A stretch of DNA of 64,000 nt from RBG-13-68-16 sp050018455 (GCA_050018455.1 JBEKAA010000025.1:1-64000); one strand, 5' to 3'; counted from the stretch's first letter, positions 1 to 9,218 are shown. Numbers and translations: made by a program. The notes: generated by a model not told the origin, from the letters alone.

Positions 1-81
1 CTGCGCGACCGCAAACCTCGCTCCGACACAACCGACACAACCAGCGATCACGTCCACTCGCCTCACCAGCTGACCGGCGCA

Positions 82-867
82 ATGTCAAAAACACTCGCTT
101 TCTCGTGGCCGGCAACACCCACTGAAGCCGTGGAGTACTTTCGTGCGGATCGGTTAGACGAATTCGCCTCTTTGCGGTCCAAAGCGGCTCGGTGGGCGCA
201 GGACAACGCACAGGCCTTCACGGAGGCCGATCCTCGAGTCCCCGACGAAATCACGAGCGACCGTGCCCGCGACAACTGGCGACCGTTGCTGGCTATCGCC
301 GACGCCATTGGGGGAACGTGGCCCGACCGCGCCCGCCAGGCCGCCGTCGTTCTGGCTGGCGTCGAGTCGGCTGCTGAGTCCGCCAGCGTAATGCTGCTTG
401 AGGATCTCTGTGACCTCTTCACGACTCAGGGGAGCCGGCGGCTCCCCTCTGAAGTCATCGTAGAGGCCCTCATTAACATGGAGGAACGGCCCTGGCCGGA
501 GTGGTACCACGGGCGCCCGATTACGGCGCGCGGCGTCGCGAGACTTCTCAAGCCGTTTGGGATCACTCCCGACACGGTGAAAACACCCCGAGGGTACAGC
601 CGCAAGGACTTCGAAGATGCCTTCTCTCGCTATATAGGGGGTGCCCATCCGCTCTATCCGCCTAGTGCCTCACAACAAGGTAATTACAGCACAAGTCATC
701 CGCCCATCGAAGTTGCCCCGGAGGCGGATAACCTACCCCGTAACTCGTGTGGACTCAACGCGCTGGCGGATACGGCGGATACGGAGGAGGGGTGTAGGGG
801 TGAAGACCCCCCATCATCCACGCCCGGCGGCGATGACGGACTCGGTTTTGATGAGGTCGAGGTATGA
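82..867 (+). CDS. DUF3631-like mobile-element protein, probably 5'-truncated
   Basis: The protein of 261 residues resembles the C-terminal part of the DUF3631 family found in phage and plasmid replication or primase-type proteins. Residues about 15-100 contain the family hallmarks: a YFRADRL segment, an ARWAQDNA helix and the DNWRPLLAIADAIGG motif, followed by a region with PWPEWYHGRPIT and a basic C-terminal segment. The family normally carries an upstream P-loop ATPase half, which is absent here. The reading frame stays open to base 1 but that stretch does not look like the family. The ATG at 82 has no clear ribosome binding site. The next gene overlaps it by four bases. I read it as the remnant of a longer replication protein. 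Function of the fragment is unknown. Confidence 0.6.
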   Translation: MSKTLAFSWPATPTEAVEYFRADRLDEFASLRSKAARWAQDNAQAFTEADPRVPDEITSDRARDNWRPLLAIADAIGGTWPDRARQAAVVLAGVESAAESASVMLLEDLCDLFTTQGSRRLPSEVIVEALINMEERPWPEWYHGRPITARGVARLLKPFGITPDTVKTPRGYSRKDFEDAFSRYIGGAHPLYPPSASQQGNYSTSHPPIEVAPEADNLPRNSCGLNALADTADTEEGCRGEDPPSSTPGGDDGLGFDEVEV

Positions 868-1211
868 CAGCAGCCGCTCTGCTCGCCAACCTCAGCGCTC
901 GGGGGGTGCGGATTAGGGTCGCGGGAGACTGTCTTCGCCTAGCGCCACGGGAGGCTCTTACCCCTGAGTTGCTCATGGAGGTGCGGGAGCACAAACCGCA
1001 ACTGCTTGCGTTGCTCGACTGCGAACGCGTCGGCGGTCGGCTTGAGGCCGCCTTCGCCGCGTGGCGCGAGCACATCACCGGTTGCCCAGCCTGCGACCGA
1101 GGAAACCTCGGCTGCCGCTGCGAGGAAGGACAGCGCCTCGCTGACGCGTACCACCAGGCGTGGTGCGCGGTATATGTCCTGCCATTCGCTGGGCCAGGAG
1201 AAGAGACTTGA
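864..1211 (+). CDS. TubC_N docking-domain-like small protein
   Basis: A 115-residue protein whose start overlaps the DUF3631 stop as ATGA, implying translational coupling. Residues 1-50 (LLANLSARGVRIRVAGDCLRL, then a helix ending in LLALL) resemble the TubC N-terminal docking domain, which also occurs in short proteins next to mobile-element replication genes. The C-terminal half has four cysteines in CPACDRGNLGCRC, a possible zinc-binding knuckle. The pairing with DUF3631 is typical of plasmid- or phage-derived islands. No enzymatic role can be assigned. The family resemblance is by memory of sequence pattern. Confidence 0.6.
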   Translation: MTAAALLANLSARGVRIRVAGDCLRLAPREALTPELLMEVREHKPQLLALLDCERVGGRLEAAFAAWREHITGCPACDRGNLGCRCEEGQRLADAYHQAWCAVYVLPFAGPGEET

Positions 1212-1247
1212 GAAATGACAGATCCAATGAAGAGGGGAAGGTGAGAG

Positions 1248-1841
1248 GTGGCGACACGAAAACCCACGAAACCGCACTCGGCTGCTGACGGGACTGGCGT
1301 CACATCCCCGCACAAAAACGCACAGTGGGAGCCGTCCCCGCAGCAGACTGCAGCGATCGAGGCCCTTGCCCTCGGGAAGCGTGACGCCGACGCTGGCGAG
1401 GCCGCAGGTGTGAGTAGAGAGACAGTCAACCGCTGGCGAAACCACAATCCGTGTTTCAAGGCGGCCCTCAACAAGCGGCAGCAGGAACTCTGGAGCGACG
1501 GCCATAACCGATTGCGGGGGCTGGTCGGGAAAGCGGTGGAGAAACTCGAATCAGCGCTCGACGACCCAGCCACGGCTCTCCCCGCCGCCGTCCACGTGCT
1601 AAAGGCCACAAAGATCTTCGGAGAGGTGGCTCCGCCCTCCGGTGCGACTGATCCGGAGTTGATACTGCAGCTCGAAGCGGAAACGTGGGCACGCGAGGAG
1701 ATGAAGCGCCGAAAAGAATGGAAGGTCCCACCCGCTGTGTTCTTGTCTCACCTGGACGACGAGACAGTGTTCAATCAGAAGCGCCTTGACGAGCTGACCG
1801 AGGAGAGGCTAGCCATTCTAAAGGAAGCACACGGGATGTGA
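1248..1841 (+). CDS. HTH protein of phage small-terminase/phBC6A51 type
   Basis: The start is a GTG preceded by AGAGG. The 197-residue protein has a basic N-terminus, then a helix-turn-helix at residues about 25-65 (QQTAAIEALALGKRDADAG, VSRETVNRWRN) and a long helical region. This arrangement resembles the phBC6A51-type helix-turn-helix proteins and small terminase subunits of phages, which bind DNA. It follows the DUF3631/TubC_N pair by 36 bases on the same strand and probably belongs to the same mobile unit. No large terminase or integrase is visible in the window, so the element is partial or continues to the left. DNA binding is likely, the exact role unknown. Confidence 0.55.
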   Translation: MATRKPTKPHSAADGTGVTSPHKNAQWEPSPQQTAAIEALALGKRDADAGEAAGVSRETVNRWRNHNPCFKAALNKRQQELWSDGHNRLRGLVGKAVEKLESALDDPATALPAAVHVLKATKIFGEVAPPSGATDPELILQLEAETWAREEMKRRKEWKVPPAVFLSHLDDETVFNQKRLDELTEERLAILKEAHGM

Positions 1842-2003
1842 AATTAGCTTGAACGGGCTAGCAGATTAGTATAGACCCCAACTCTACCTCTCAGCCTGGA
1901 CTCGTTTCAGGGGGGCAGGTCAAACCTAGGAAGGGTGTCGCGCTCACTGTGGACGGTCCGAGAAGAGCGTCCCATCTGTCTCGGGATCGGGTTGGGTGAG
2001 CGC

Positions 2004-2375
2004 CTACTGGAACTCGATCACGGCGGCGATGGCGGCGGCAATCTCGTCCATCAGGTCAGCCGGGAGGTAGCCAAGGCGCCGCTTGAAGCGTTCGATCGAG
2101 GCGCACACAACCTGCATCGCGTCGGCGGCGGAGACCTTATCCAGCCCGCTACCAGCAGGAGCTTCAACCCTGACGTGCCAGATGTTGGAGGCGAACTTGT
2201 CTTGCCACTCTGTCAGAGGGACCACCAGTTTGACCGGCAGGACACCGACCCCATCGGAGCTGACAACGACGGCGGGCCGTTCTTTGTACAGCTCCGCTCC
2301 GCGCGTCGGGTTAAAGTCCACCACCCACACCTCGCCGCGTTTCGGCCGCAGGTCAGCGCGCATCCGGCGCCCCAC
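2004..2375 (-). CDS. MazF/PemK-family toxin
   Basis: The 123-residue protein has the MazF/PemK fold signature: KRGEVWVVDFNPTRGAE near the N-terminus, RPAVVVSSD, then the strand LPVKLVVPLTEW, and a C-terminal DKVSAADAMQVVC stretch. Such proteins are sequence-specific mRNA endonucleases acting in the cytoplasm. It starts inside the end of the upstream XRE-ImmA gene (23-base overlap), so the two are co-transcribed and probably co-translated. An internal ATG twelve bases later is an alternative start. In ordinary systems the partner is a small MazE or AbrB-like protein. Here the only visible partner is the XRE-ImmA/IrrE protein, which makes it the candidate antitoxin or regulator. Confidence 0.85.
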   Translation of the reverse strand: MGRRMRADLRPKRGEVWVVDFNPTRGAELYKERPAVVVSSDGVGVLPVKLVVPLTEWQDKFASNIWHVRVEAPAGSGLDKVSAADAMQVVCASIERFKRRLGYLPADLMDEIAAAIAAVIEFQ

Positions 2376-3552
2376 CCGCCGTGAGGTCGCGCCAATCAGA
2401 GCTCTCCTCGTAGTGCGCCCGGAGCCGTTCGGCCTGCGCTTCCAGGAGGCGACGGCGCTCCGCGAGCGGGAGCCGCAGGAACGCCGGCCGCTGGGTAACA
2501 GGTGCCAGAGCCATGGCAGGAGCGCCCGGAGTGAGGCCGGCTTCCTCAGCGCTGATGAGTCCCTCCGCCAAGGCGCGTAGCGTTGCGCGCAACGCCCACG
2601 AAGGCCTTTCGGGTTCCATCTCGTCGGGTTCGTGCATCTTCCAACCGCGCGCGTTGATCTCTGCCCAGAGCGCCGCAGCGTGGTTGTCGGTAATCACACC
2701 AAGGTCCCGCAGACGGTAGACGAGAGCCTGCAGGCTGATACCGTAACGCCGCTTCAGGAGCCTCAGCTCGTCGATGCTCACGGTATTCCTCTTCCGGCCG
2801 ACGTCGCGCTGCAACGCCGCGACGGGTGCCAGGAACGCTCCGGCGAAGCGGTGTGCTGCCTTCTCTGCGTCCACGCCACCGGGCAGGTCGAGCACGAGGT
2901 GCCCGAGCTCGTGGGCGAGGTTGAAGCGCTGGCGTTCACCTGGGACGCCGCGTCTCGAGACCACCGCAGCGCCGGCCACGCCCCCATTCGGGCGGCGCGC
3001 AACGACGGCAAGTCCGTCGAAACGCGCGCCAGCCTCGATCTCCAACACATGGACGTGGTGCTCCTCGAGCGCCTCGGTGACGTTCGCGAGCGGGTCGCGG
3101 CCGAGCCCCCAGCGCTCGCGGATCGCCGCCGCTGCTGTCTCGGAACTCTCCAATGACGCAGTGCGCAGCCCCCGGACGGGAACGTCCGAGCCGTCGCCCT
3201 CGCCGGTCAGCTCCTGGAGCCGCACACGCTGTTCAAGCATCGTTTCGGCGAGCCCTTCGACGCGTGCACTCTCCTTCCGCCCGAGCCCGGACGTCTTGCG
3301 GAACGCGACGATTTCGATTGTGACCCTGGCGGGTGTTACTAGGCTCATCGCCTTGACGCCCAGCGCCCGCGCCAGCGTAGTGAGCACCCGCGGCGTCGGC
3401 ATCGCGCGGCTGTGCTCGTACTTCGACAACGCTTGCTTGGTCACTACCCCACCCATCTCAGCCGCCAGCGCCTCGAGCGAGAACCCGCGCGCAACGCGAA
3501 GCCGTCTGAGCCGACTGGCGAGGACGGTCCTGGTATCGGTCTGCGCTGTCAT
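2353..3552 (-). CDS. XRE-family regulator with ImmA/IrrE metallopeptidase domain
   Basis: The protein has an N-terminal XRE helix-turn-helix at residues about 8-65 (LRRLRVARGFSLEALAAEM, TKQALSKYE) and an ImmA/IrrE zinc-peptidase domain around 200-290 containing the HELGH motif in FNLAHELGHLVLDLPGG. The C-terminal third is helical and unassigned. Proteins of this kind cleave or sense other regulators, often in phage or toxin-antitoxin control. I chose the ATG at 3552 because GGAG lies just upstream and a consensus promoter lies 20-45 bases before it. A longer open frame reaching 3897 crosses the promoter and is rejected. The mazF-like toxin overlaps its 3' end. Autoregulation is suggested by the operator. 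Confidence 0.85.
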   Translation of the reverse strand: MTAQTDTRTVLASRLRRLRVARGFSLEALAAEMGGVVTKQALSKYEHSRAMPTPRVLTTLARALGVKAMSLVTPARVTIEIVAFRKTSGLGRKESARVEGLAETMLEQRVRLQELTGEGDGSDVPVRGLRTASLESSETAAAAIRERWGLGRDPLANVTEALEEHHVHVLEIEAGARFDGLAVVARRPNGGVAGAAVVSRRGVPGERQRFNLAHELGHLVLDLPGGVDAEKAAHRFAGAFLAPVAALQRDVGRKRNTVSIDELRLLKRRYGISLQALVYRLRDLGVITDNHAAALWAEINARGWKMHEPDEMEPERPSWALRATLRALAEGLISAEEAGLTPGAPAMALAPVTQRPAFLRLPLAERRRLLEAQAERLRAHYEESSDWRDLTAGGAPDAR

Positions 3553-3564
3553 GATCACTCCGTG

Positions 3565-3601
3565 GTTGACAACACTAGGGAAGAACTTCTCGTTTGTCAA
3601 C
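3565..3601 (-). promoter_or_regulatory. Promoter with palindromic operator for XRE-ImmA/MazF pair
   Basis: Read on the minus strand, TTGACA (3595-3600) and TAGTGT (3572-3577) are separated by exactly 17 bases, a good sigma-70 promoter. A perfect 8-base inverted repeat, GTTGACAA and TTGTCAAC (3565-3572 and 3594-3601), covers the -35 box with one arm and abuts the -10 box with the other. This is where a dimeric XRE repressor would block its own promoter. Confidence 0.7.
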
Positions 3602-3724
3602 CCCCGTGGAACTTGCCGAGGAACGGCTGGCTGAGCAACGACAGCGGGCGGCAGAGGACAGAGATGGTAAGGTCGTGATCCACAGTTCTGGGAGCCTCGG
3701 TAGGGCAACACGGGGCAGAGAGAC

Positions 3725-3892
3725 CACGAAATCGTCACTCGGTGATACCGGGGTGTTACCAAGGCCGGGATTAGGAGGTCTACAGAGAGTTCCCATGAGG
3801 TAAACGTCGTTATGCATGTTGTTGTTAGAAAGGTGAAGCAGACGCGATTCGAGCCCGTAACCGTCAGATCCGAACTCTGAGAGTCAGCTGCC
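3725..3892. repeat. Diverged ~170-bp repeat, copy A, with tandem GGTGNTACC motif
   Basis: This stretch resembles copy B at 15069-15236 in order and spacing: CACGAAATCG, then GGTGATACC-GG-GGTGTTACC (3741-3760), then about 80 diverged bases, then ATTCGAGCC, and a CCGTCAGA...TCTGAGAG imperfect hairpin. The core 20-mer recurs a third time at 29224-29243. The remaining non-coding bases of 3553-4151 hold no gene I can support. The repeat could mark an integration or recombination end. Confidence 0.6.
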
Positions 3893-4151
3893 GGCATGCG
3901 TTCCAGAGGAGTTGCGATCCCAAGTTTCTGACCGCTAAGCGCCGGGCGGCAGCAGTTGTGTACCAGCCTGACTCCGTGTCAGCGTATTGGGTCGGAATAC
4001 TCTGTAGCCTGGCTGACGCCACGCGGCCGGTGTCCCCCGCAGCCCGCTTCCGTGGCCAGGTGCATTCCCTCCGCCTTGGCCCGCGGCAGCAGCCCGGCTC
4101 TCAACCTGCCGTTGGGCCAGTCCTCGGGTCTTGGGTCATAGCCGGTCGAAA

Positions 4152-6404
4152 TCACCTTACTGTTTTGGGGGGCTGAAACTCGGGCACGCCGAACTGCCAC
4201 AACAGGAAACTCCACTCGTCTGCCATTCGTGCCCGGAATTCCTCCGCGCCACCGCCACCGCCATGACCTCCGCCGTAATCCACGCGCAGCAGGACCGGCT
4301 TGCCGCTTGAGGTCGCCGCTTGCAGTCGCGCAGTCATCTTGCTTGGCATCCACGGGTCGATGCGCGGATCGTTGATGCCAGTGGTGAGCAGGATCGCCGG
4401 ATAAGGCGTACGGTCTCTTACGTGGTGGAATGCACTCATCTCATATAACGCCGCAAAGCCTTCTGGCGTCTTCGTGCTGCCGAACTCCGGGATGTTCGTC
4501 TCACCGTTGCCGGTGGTTTCCGCGCGAAGCGCGTCTTCCATTCCGACGTCAATGAGAGCGGCGCCGAAGAGGTCCGGCCGCTCGGTGATGGCACGGCCGA
4601 TCAGGATGCCACCGGCGCTCCCGCCTTCGCCGGCGAGCCGCGCCGGGGAGGTGTACTTGTTGTCGATCAAGTACTGGGCGCAGGCGATGAAATCGCGCCA
4701 CGTATTCGGCTTGGTCCGTCCCTTGCCCGCCAGATGCCACTCCTCTCCGTACTCTCCGCCGCCGCGCACATGGCAGGTCGCCATCACTCCGCCCTTTTCG
4801 TACCACGGAAGAGATGCTTGTACGAAATACGGATCCTGCGAATAGCCGTAACTGCCGTAGCCCGTAAGGAAAGTGGGGTTCGAACCGTCCAGCTTCATGC
4901 CCTTCGGATGAATGATGGACAGCGGTACCAGCGTGCCATCGTAACTTCGCGCCTGGACCTCCACTGACTCTACATTCGCGGGATCGTCGTAAGGCCCGGT
5001 CGGTTGGAGCTTCGTGTCGGTCACCCGCTTCGTATTGGGATCGTACGCATCAACCTTAAACGCCTTCGTCCAGGAGGTCATGTAGAGTATGGCGCCGGGC
5101 AGGCGGGGATCTACTCTCGTAGCGAAGACGGAGCCATCAAAGGGGATGGCGACACGTTCCACCTTCGGGGCAGGGCCATAGGGGACTCGCAGCAGGCGGC
5201 CGATTCCGCCGTCCAGTAGGCGCACGTATAGCGCGTCCTGCGCTGCTGTCATGCCCATGATCACGGCTTCACCCGGCGGAACGACGATCTCCGCGGAAGC
5301 GAGATCGGGCTTGCGGGCATCGATGCGCACGATCTTGTACCGTGGAGCATCTTTATAGGTCAGGAGGTAGAGATCGTCGCCCTGAACCGCGATGCTCGTG
5401 ACCCCGTCGGCAAAATCCGCGACCTTGCGCCACGCCGGATTCGGCTTGCCGATCGAGCCCACCGCCGCGATGTAGTAGGCGCTGTTGGGCGTGACGCTCC
5501 CATTCAGAACGCCGAAGGCGTAGCGCGAGCCGGGCTCCGTCGTGACCGATGCGATGAGGCTGGGGTCAACGTCAATGGATGGAACCACGCCGTAACCGAA
5601 CACCGGTGGGTCTTTCTCGGGGTCAGTGCCCAGGACGTGCAGATACGAGCGGAACTTCTGCCTCGCCTCCGAGGCGGCCGCTCCGGGAGGCAGGGTCTGC
5701 GTGCGCCCATACACGAAGCTTCGATTATCGGGCAGCCAGTGAGGATTCCAAGCTTCGGGACCGACACCCCGGGCGATCACGTCCCCGGTCTCGCGACCCG
5801 AGGCAATCTCGATGACGTGCACCTCGGCATTGGTCTCGGACCCGCCCGGAATGATGCCGATGGCGATGTACCGGCCATCATCGGATACGGCAAGACCGAG
5901 GAGGTCGTTCTTACCCTTGGCCTGGTTCGCCGCAGTGAGCGTGATCTTTTCAGGATCGACCAGCAGCCTGTCCTGCCCGTCCAGACCGCTGCGCAGGTAG
6001 AGCTTGCCGACGTCCTCGGTGGGGAGGCGCTTCCAAACCAGGTAGAGATCACCGGGCAGTCGCCTCGCGCCGACCTGCGGGACGGACTGATCGAGTTCGC
6101 GGATGCGCGCAAGAAGCTGCGCGCGGCCAGGCAGGTTCGCCAGCACGGCCCGGGTGTAGTCGTTCTGGCTCTTGAACCACGCCTGCACTTCCGGGTCCTG
6201 GAGGTTCTCCATGTAGCGATACGGATCCACCACCTTAGTCCCGTGATAGTCGTCGGTGACGTCTCTGACGGGAGCCATTGGTGGGGAAGACGAGACAGCC
6301 GCAGGAACCGGGGATACCTCGGACTGCGACCATGCTGTGGAACAGGCCGCGAGGAGAACGGCCATTGCGGCGAATGCATTCACGGAGAGCTGCGCAAGTC
6401 TCAT
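4152..6404 (-). CDS. Secreted prolyl oligopeptidase family serine protease (S9A)
   Basis: The 750-residue protein has a signal peptide, possibly with a lipobox (VLLAACSTAW), then a beta-propeller region beginning with DDYHGTKVVDPYRYMENL, typical of S9A peptidases, and a C-terminal alpha/beta-hydrolase domain. The catalytic serine sits in GEGGSAGG, the aspartate in NDPRIDPW, and the histidine in DYGGGHGGGG. It would cleave short peptides after proline in the periplasm or outside the cell. The start at 6404 is chosen because GGGGGAG precedes it and the signal peptide follows at once. The longer open frame to 6668 adds unrelated sequence. Length matches the family. It could serve peptide nutrition together with the receptor upstream, which is inference. 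Confidence 0.93.
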   Translation of the reverse strand: MRLAQLSVNAFAAMAVLLAACSTAWSQSEVSPVPAAVSSSPPMAPVRDVTDDYHGTKVVDPYRYMENLQDPEVQAWFKSQNDYTRAVLANLPGRAQLLARIRELDQSVPQVGARRLPGDLYLVWKRLPTEDVGKLYLRSGLDGQDRLLVDPEKITLTAANQAKGKNDLLGLAVSDDGRYIAIGIIPGGSETNAEVHVIEIASGRETGDVIARGVGPEAWNPHWLPDNRSFVYGRTQTLPPGAAASEARQKFRSYLHVLGTDPEKDPPVFGYGVVPSIDVDPSLIASVTTEPGSRYAFGVLNGSVTPNSAYYIAAVGSIGKPNPAWRKVADFADGVTSIAVQGDDLYLLTYKDAPRYKIVRIDARKPDLASAEIVVPPGEAVIMGMTAAQDALYVRLLDGGIGRLLRVPYGPAPKVERVAIPFDGSVFATRVDPRLPGAILYMTSWTKAFKVDAYDPNTKRVTDTKLQPTGPYDDPANVESVEVQARSYDGTLVPLSIIHPKGMKLDGSNPTFLTGYGSYGYSQDPYFVQASLPWYEKGGVMATCHVRGGGEYGEEWHLAGKGRTKPNTWRDFIACAQYLIDNKYTSPARLAGEGGSAGGILIGRAITERPDLFGAALIDVGMEDALRAETTGNGETNIPEFGSTKTPEGFAALYEMSAFHHVRDRTPYPAILLTTGINDPRIDPWMPSKMTARLQAATSSGKPVLLRVDYGGGHGGGGGAEEFRARMADEWSFLLWQFGVPEFQPPKTVR

Positions 6405-6825
6405 ATGACTCCCCCCGAGCCGATAGTGCGGGGATTCTAGCACCGGATGCAAGTTGGCGTTGGGGACCTTGCTCTCGTGACCCAAAACCGGAAAGTCGGT
6501 CCAGTCGAAAGTTGAGTCCGGAGCGTTTCGGTGGTCTCCTGACGTGGCACGAAAGGGGGCTGAGGTATGCCGAGGGGGTAGAACCTCGCCGTAGCCTATG
6601 TCCGGGAACGACCGGTTTGACTCCTTCGCGGCCACTCCTCGAGTCCCGTGAGTTGCTGCTGCAGCCAAGCCTCGATCCTAAACTTCAACCCGCCCCGACT
6701 TTCGGTGCGTAGGTCAGGATGGGCTTTAACGGTGGAAACGGGAGCTTTTCTGCCAAACGGACCGTGGCGGGGTTTCGTTGACACTCTTTCCCGCAGCCAG
6801 CAAGGGGACCACGGGTCCGGACCCA
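6405..6825. other. Non-coding gap, nothing recognised
   Basis: This interval lies between the peptidase start and a small membrane-protein gene. The short open frames here lack ribosome binding sites and protein-like composition. I see no hairpin, repeat or RNA gene. Confidence 0.4.
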
Positions 6826-7125
6826 CTAAGGCCGCTCTGTATCGCTTGGAGGGTCGCCGTGCTCTTCCACCTCCGGCGCCTCAATGCGAATCGCCTCCGC
6901 GGTGTGCCTCGCGTCCGCCTGCAGCATGCCCTGAATCTCAAGGAACGCCGATCCAAGCGTTCCGGGGCTGGCCTTCTTCCTACGGTAGTAGATCCAGCCC
7001 CGCTCCTCCGACCAGAGCAAGAAACGGTCGAGCAGGAAGACGCCCGCTCCCAGTCCGACAAGAGCCAACGCCCAAGCAAGAACCGACAAGCGCCGCTTCC
7101 CTCTGACCGACCAGATCTCAGCCAT
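6826..7125 (-). CDS. Small single-pass membrane protein of unknown function
   Basis: A 99-residue protein with a basic N-terminus (MAEIWSVRGKRRL) followed by one hydrophobic segment at residues about 14-38, then a cytoplasmic or periplasmic tail with RRKKASPGTLGSAFLEIQGML. The phrase ASPGTLG-AFLE-Q recurs in small hypothetical proteins of several phyla as I recall them, so it is probably a real gene. The tail ends in an acidic stretch. It stands alone between the TlpA-like gene and the peptidase on the same strand. No function can be assigned. Confidence 0.55.
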   Translation of the reverse strand: MAEIWSVRGKRRLSVLAWALALVGLGAGVFLLDRFLLWSEERGWIYYRRKKASPGTLGSAFLEIQGMLQADARHTAEAIRIEAPEVEEHGDPPSDTERP

Positions 7126-7225
7126 GGGGGGGCTGACATAGGATCCGGTACCGCAACCGGTGGCAGGTCACTCCACCCCCCCATCGAATCCGCACCACCA
7201 GTTCCACTTCAACCATTACACGCCA

Positions 7226-9121
7226 CTAGCTACTGGGCTCGGCCTCCAGCTTCGTGACGAGCTCCTCGAGCGCTTTCTCTGCCGCGTCCCCCATAAAACG
7301 CACATTCCCCTTCCGGTCGATGACGGCGACCGAAGGGTAGAACGGCACGCCGTAGTCGTGCAGCATCGCCACCTCCGGGTACTCCTCCTTCGTGTCGGTA
7401 GGCACGCGACCGATCGCGACCGGCACCGTGATCTCGAAGTCCTTGACGAACTGTTTGACCAAGGGGATTTCTTCCTCCCAGGTCAGCTTGGCGTCCTTCT
7501 CACCGCGCAGTTGCTTGCCCTCCTTGTTGAGGACGTACCCCTGGTTCTCGGTCACGCCAATCAGCACGACACCCTTGTCGGCGTGCTTCTTGGCGAAAAC
7601 TTCCATCTTGGGGAACGAAGCGCGGCACGGGCCGCACCAGGTCATCCAGAAGTCGAGGACAATCACCTTGCCGCGCAACGCGGCGAGCGTCAGCGGCTGG
7701 GAGTTGACCCAGGCGTCGCCCTCCAGCCGGGGCGCCGGCTGGCCGTGCAGCTTCAGCCGACGGAGGCTTGTGTCGTAGTCGCGCTCCCACTCCGCCTTGG
7801 CGTACAGGTCCTTGGCCGTCTCCAGCACCTTCAGGGCAGCGGGCGGGTCGCTCTTCTCGAGCTCTTCGACTCGCTGGCGCGTCTTGATGAGGTCCACCAG
7901 CGCCGTCATCTTGTCGCCGTCGTGGAACAGCTTGGCCACGTCCTCCCTGGCCTTGGCGAGTTCGTCGGTCTTCTTCTGCGCCTCGAGCGCCTCGAGGAGG
8001 GCGCTGGTGGTCTCTGCGATCTCCCCGCTGTCGTTCGAGCGGCGGTTCTGCCAGTACGTGAGCCCCAGCCGCGCCACCTTCTCCAGCTCCGGCCACCGCT
8101 TGGCCTCGGTGAGCGCACGCACCAGCTCCATGCTCGCGAACTCGAAGTTGGTGTAGTACGTCCGCACGTCGTGGGTCCGCGATCCCCAGCGGTAGTGCTT
8201 GCTGAAGTCGTCGTACCGCGTGACCGCCTCGTCGAAACGCTTCAGCGACGCATACGCCGCGATGAGATTAGCCTCGGCCGACTCGGCGTTCCTGTGCGAG
8301 TCGGGCGACGTGAGATACGCCTCAAGGTGCTTCGCCACCTCGGTCACTTCGACCGTGTCGTCGTCCTTCTCGGCCTGAGAGTCGTACAGCACCCAGAGCA
8401 TGCCCGCGTAGTAGGCGTCCTCGCCGTCGAACGTCTTGTCTTTGAGGAGCTCCGGCACGAGGTTCGCGAGCCTCCCGTAGGCGGTGCGGTCGGGGCGGGC
8501 GAGGCGCGCCGCTTCGTAAAGGGCACGGAGGTCCATGCCGACCGACTTCGGCGCGGGCTTCGCAGCCTCCTTCGGCTGCTCGGCCGGTTTGACCTCGGCG
8601 GTCTTTGCCGCCGGTTTCACGGCGCCCTTCTTCGCGACGACGAGCTTCACCTCGGCGACGTAGTCCGTCGGAGGCAGGCAGATCTTGCCGTCGCACGCCT
8701 GGCAGCGAACGCGCACGGCACAGGTGTAGGTCCCCGGCTTGGCCTTCGGCACGACCTTGACCGGTACCCAAAACTCGGCCGTCGCGGCAAACGACTCGAC
8801 GTCCACGCTGAAAGCCTCCTCGCGGTGCTTCTCGAAGGTGCCTTGCCTTAGGGGCCCTGCACCCACAAGCGTGCCACACGGATCGAGCTTCACGGTGGTT
8901 GGGACGGGCCCGCCCGCGGGTTGGGTCAGCGAGTAGATGTGCCAGCCGGGTTCGAGCGTGACCACGACTGCAATCTCGGCACTGGCGCCGGCCGCGAACG
9001 CGGATTCGCTCAGTGTGGCCTGCACCTTGACCGGTGTGGGAGTCGCCGAGAAAGCGGGCGGGGTTGCCGCGATGAGCAGCCCCGCACCGAGAAGGAGGAC
9101 AACACGTGTCGCGAAACGCAT
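7226..9121 (-). CDS. Periplasmic TlpA-like thiol-disulfide protein with DsbD-type N-terminal domain
   Basis: The 631-residue protein starts with a signal peptide (MRFATRVVLLLGAGLL). Residues about 25-160 resemble the N-terminal domain of DsbD, including a cysteine pair region CQACDGKICLPPTDY. A lysine/alanine/proline linker follows, then a long helical TPR-like middle region, and a C-terminal thioredoxin-fold domain of TlpA/ResA type with WMTWCGPCRASFPKM as active site and a cis-proline region VPFYPSVAVID. It should exchange disulfides in the periplasm. The start at 9121 is preferred to the longer open frame because the signal peptide begins there. It lies 97 bases downstream of the ThuA-like gene, whose C-terminus carries a related DsbD-like domain. 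Confidence 0.85.
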   Translation of the reverse strand: MRFATRVVLLLGAGLLIAATPPAFSATPTPVKVQATLSESAFAAGASAEIAVVVTLEPGWHIYSLTQPAGGPVPTTVKLDPCGTLVGAGPLRQGTFEKHREEAFSVDVESFAATAEFWVPVKVVPKAKPGTYTCAVRVRCQACDGKICLPPTDYVAEVKLVVAKKGAVKPAAKTAEVKPAEQPKEAAKPAPKSVGMDLRALYEAARLARPDRTAYGRLANLVPELLKDKTFDGEDAYYAGMLWVLYDSQAEKDDDTVEVTEVAKHLEAYLTSPDSHRNAESAEANLIAAYASLKRFDEAVTRYDDFSKHYRWGSRTHDVRTYYTNFEFASMELVRALTEAKRWPELEKVARLGLTYWQNRRSNDSGEIAETTSALLEALEAQKKTDELAKAREDVAKLFHDGDKMTALVDLIKTRQRVEELEKSDPPAALKVLETAKDLYAKAEWERDYDTSLRRLKLHGQPAPRLEGDAWVNSQPLTLAALRGKVIVLDFWMTWCGPCRASFPKMEVFAKKHADKGVVLIGVTENQGYVLNKEGKQLRGEKDAKLTWEEEIPLVKQFVKDFEITVPVAIGRVPTDTKEEYPEVAMLHDYGVPFYPSVAVIDRKGNVRFMGDAAEKALEELVTKLEAEPSS

Positions 9122-9218
9122 GGGGTTCCCTTTCGTAGTTCGTGAAGCTGGCTTCGGTCCGGCACCGGTCGGGTGCAGGGAGTGGTTGTGCGAGGCCGCC
9201 GATGGCCGGAGCAGGGTG

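Noticed and set aside
2353..3897. Start of the XRE-ImmA gene at 3897
   Set aside because: That extension covers the promoter and operator and does not resemble the family. The ATG at 3552 has an SD and begins the HTH domain.
7160..8851. 563-residue plus-strand frame over the TlpA-like gene
   Set aside because: Antisense shadow; the minus strand carries the signal peptide and WCGPC motif.
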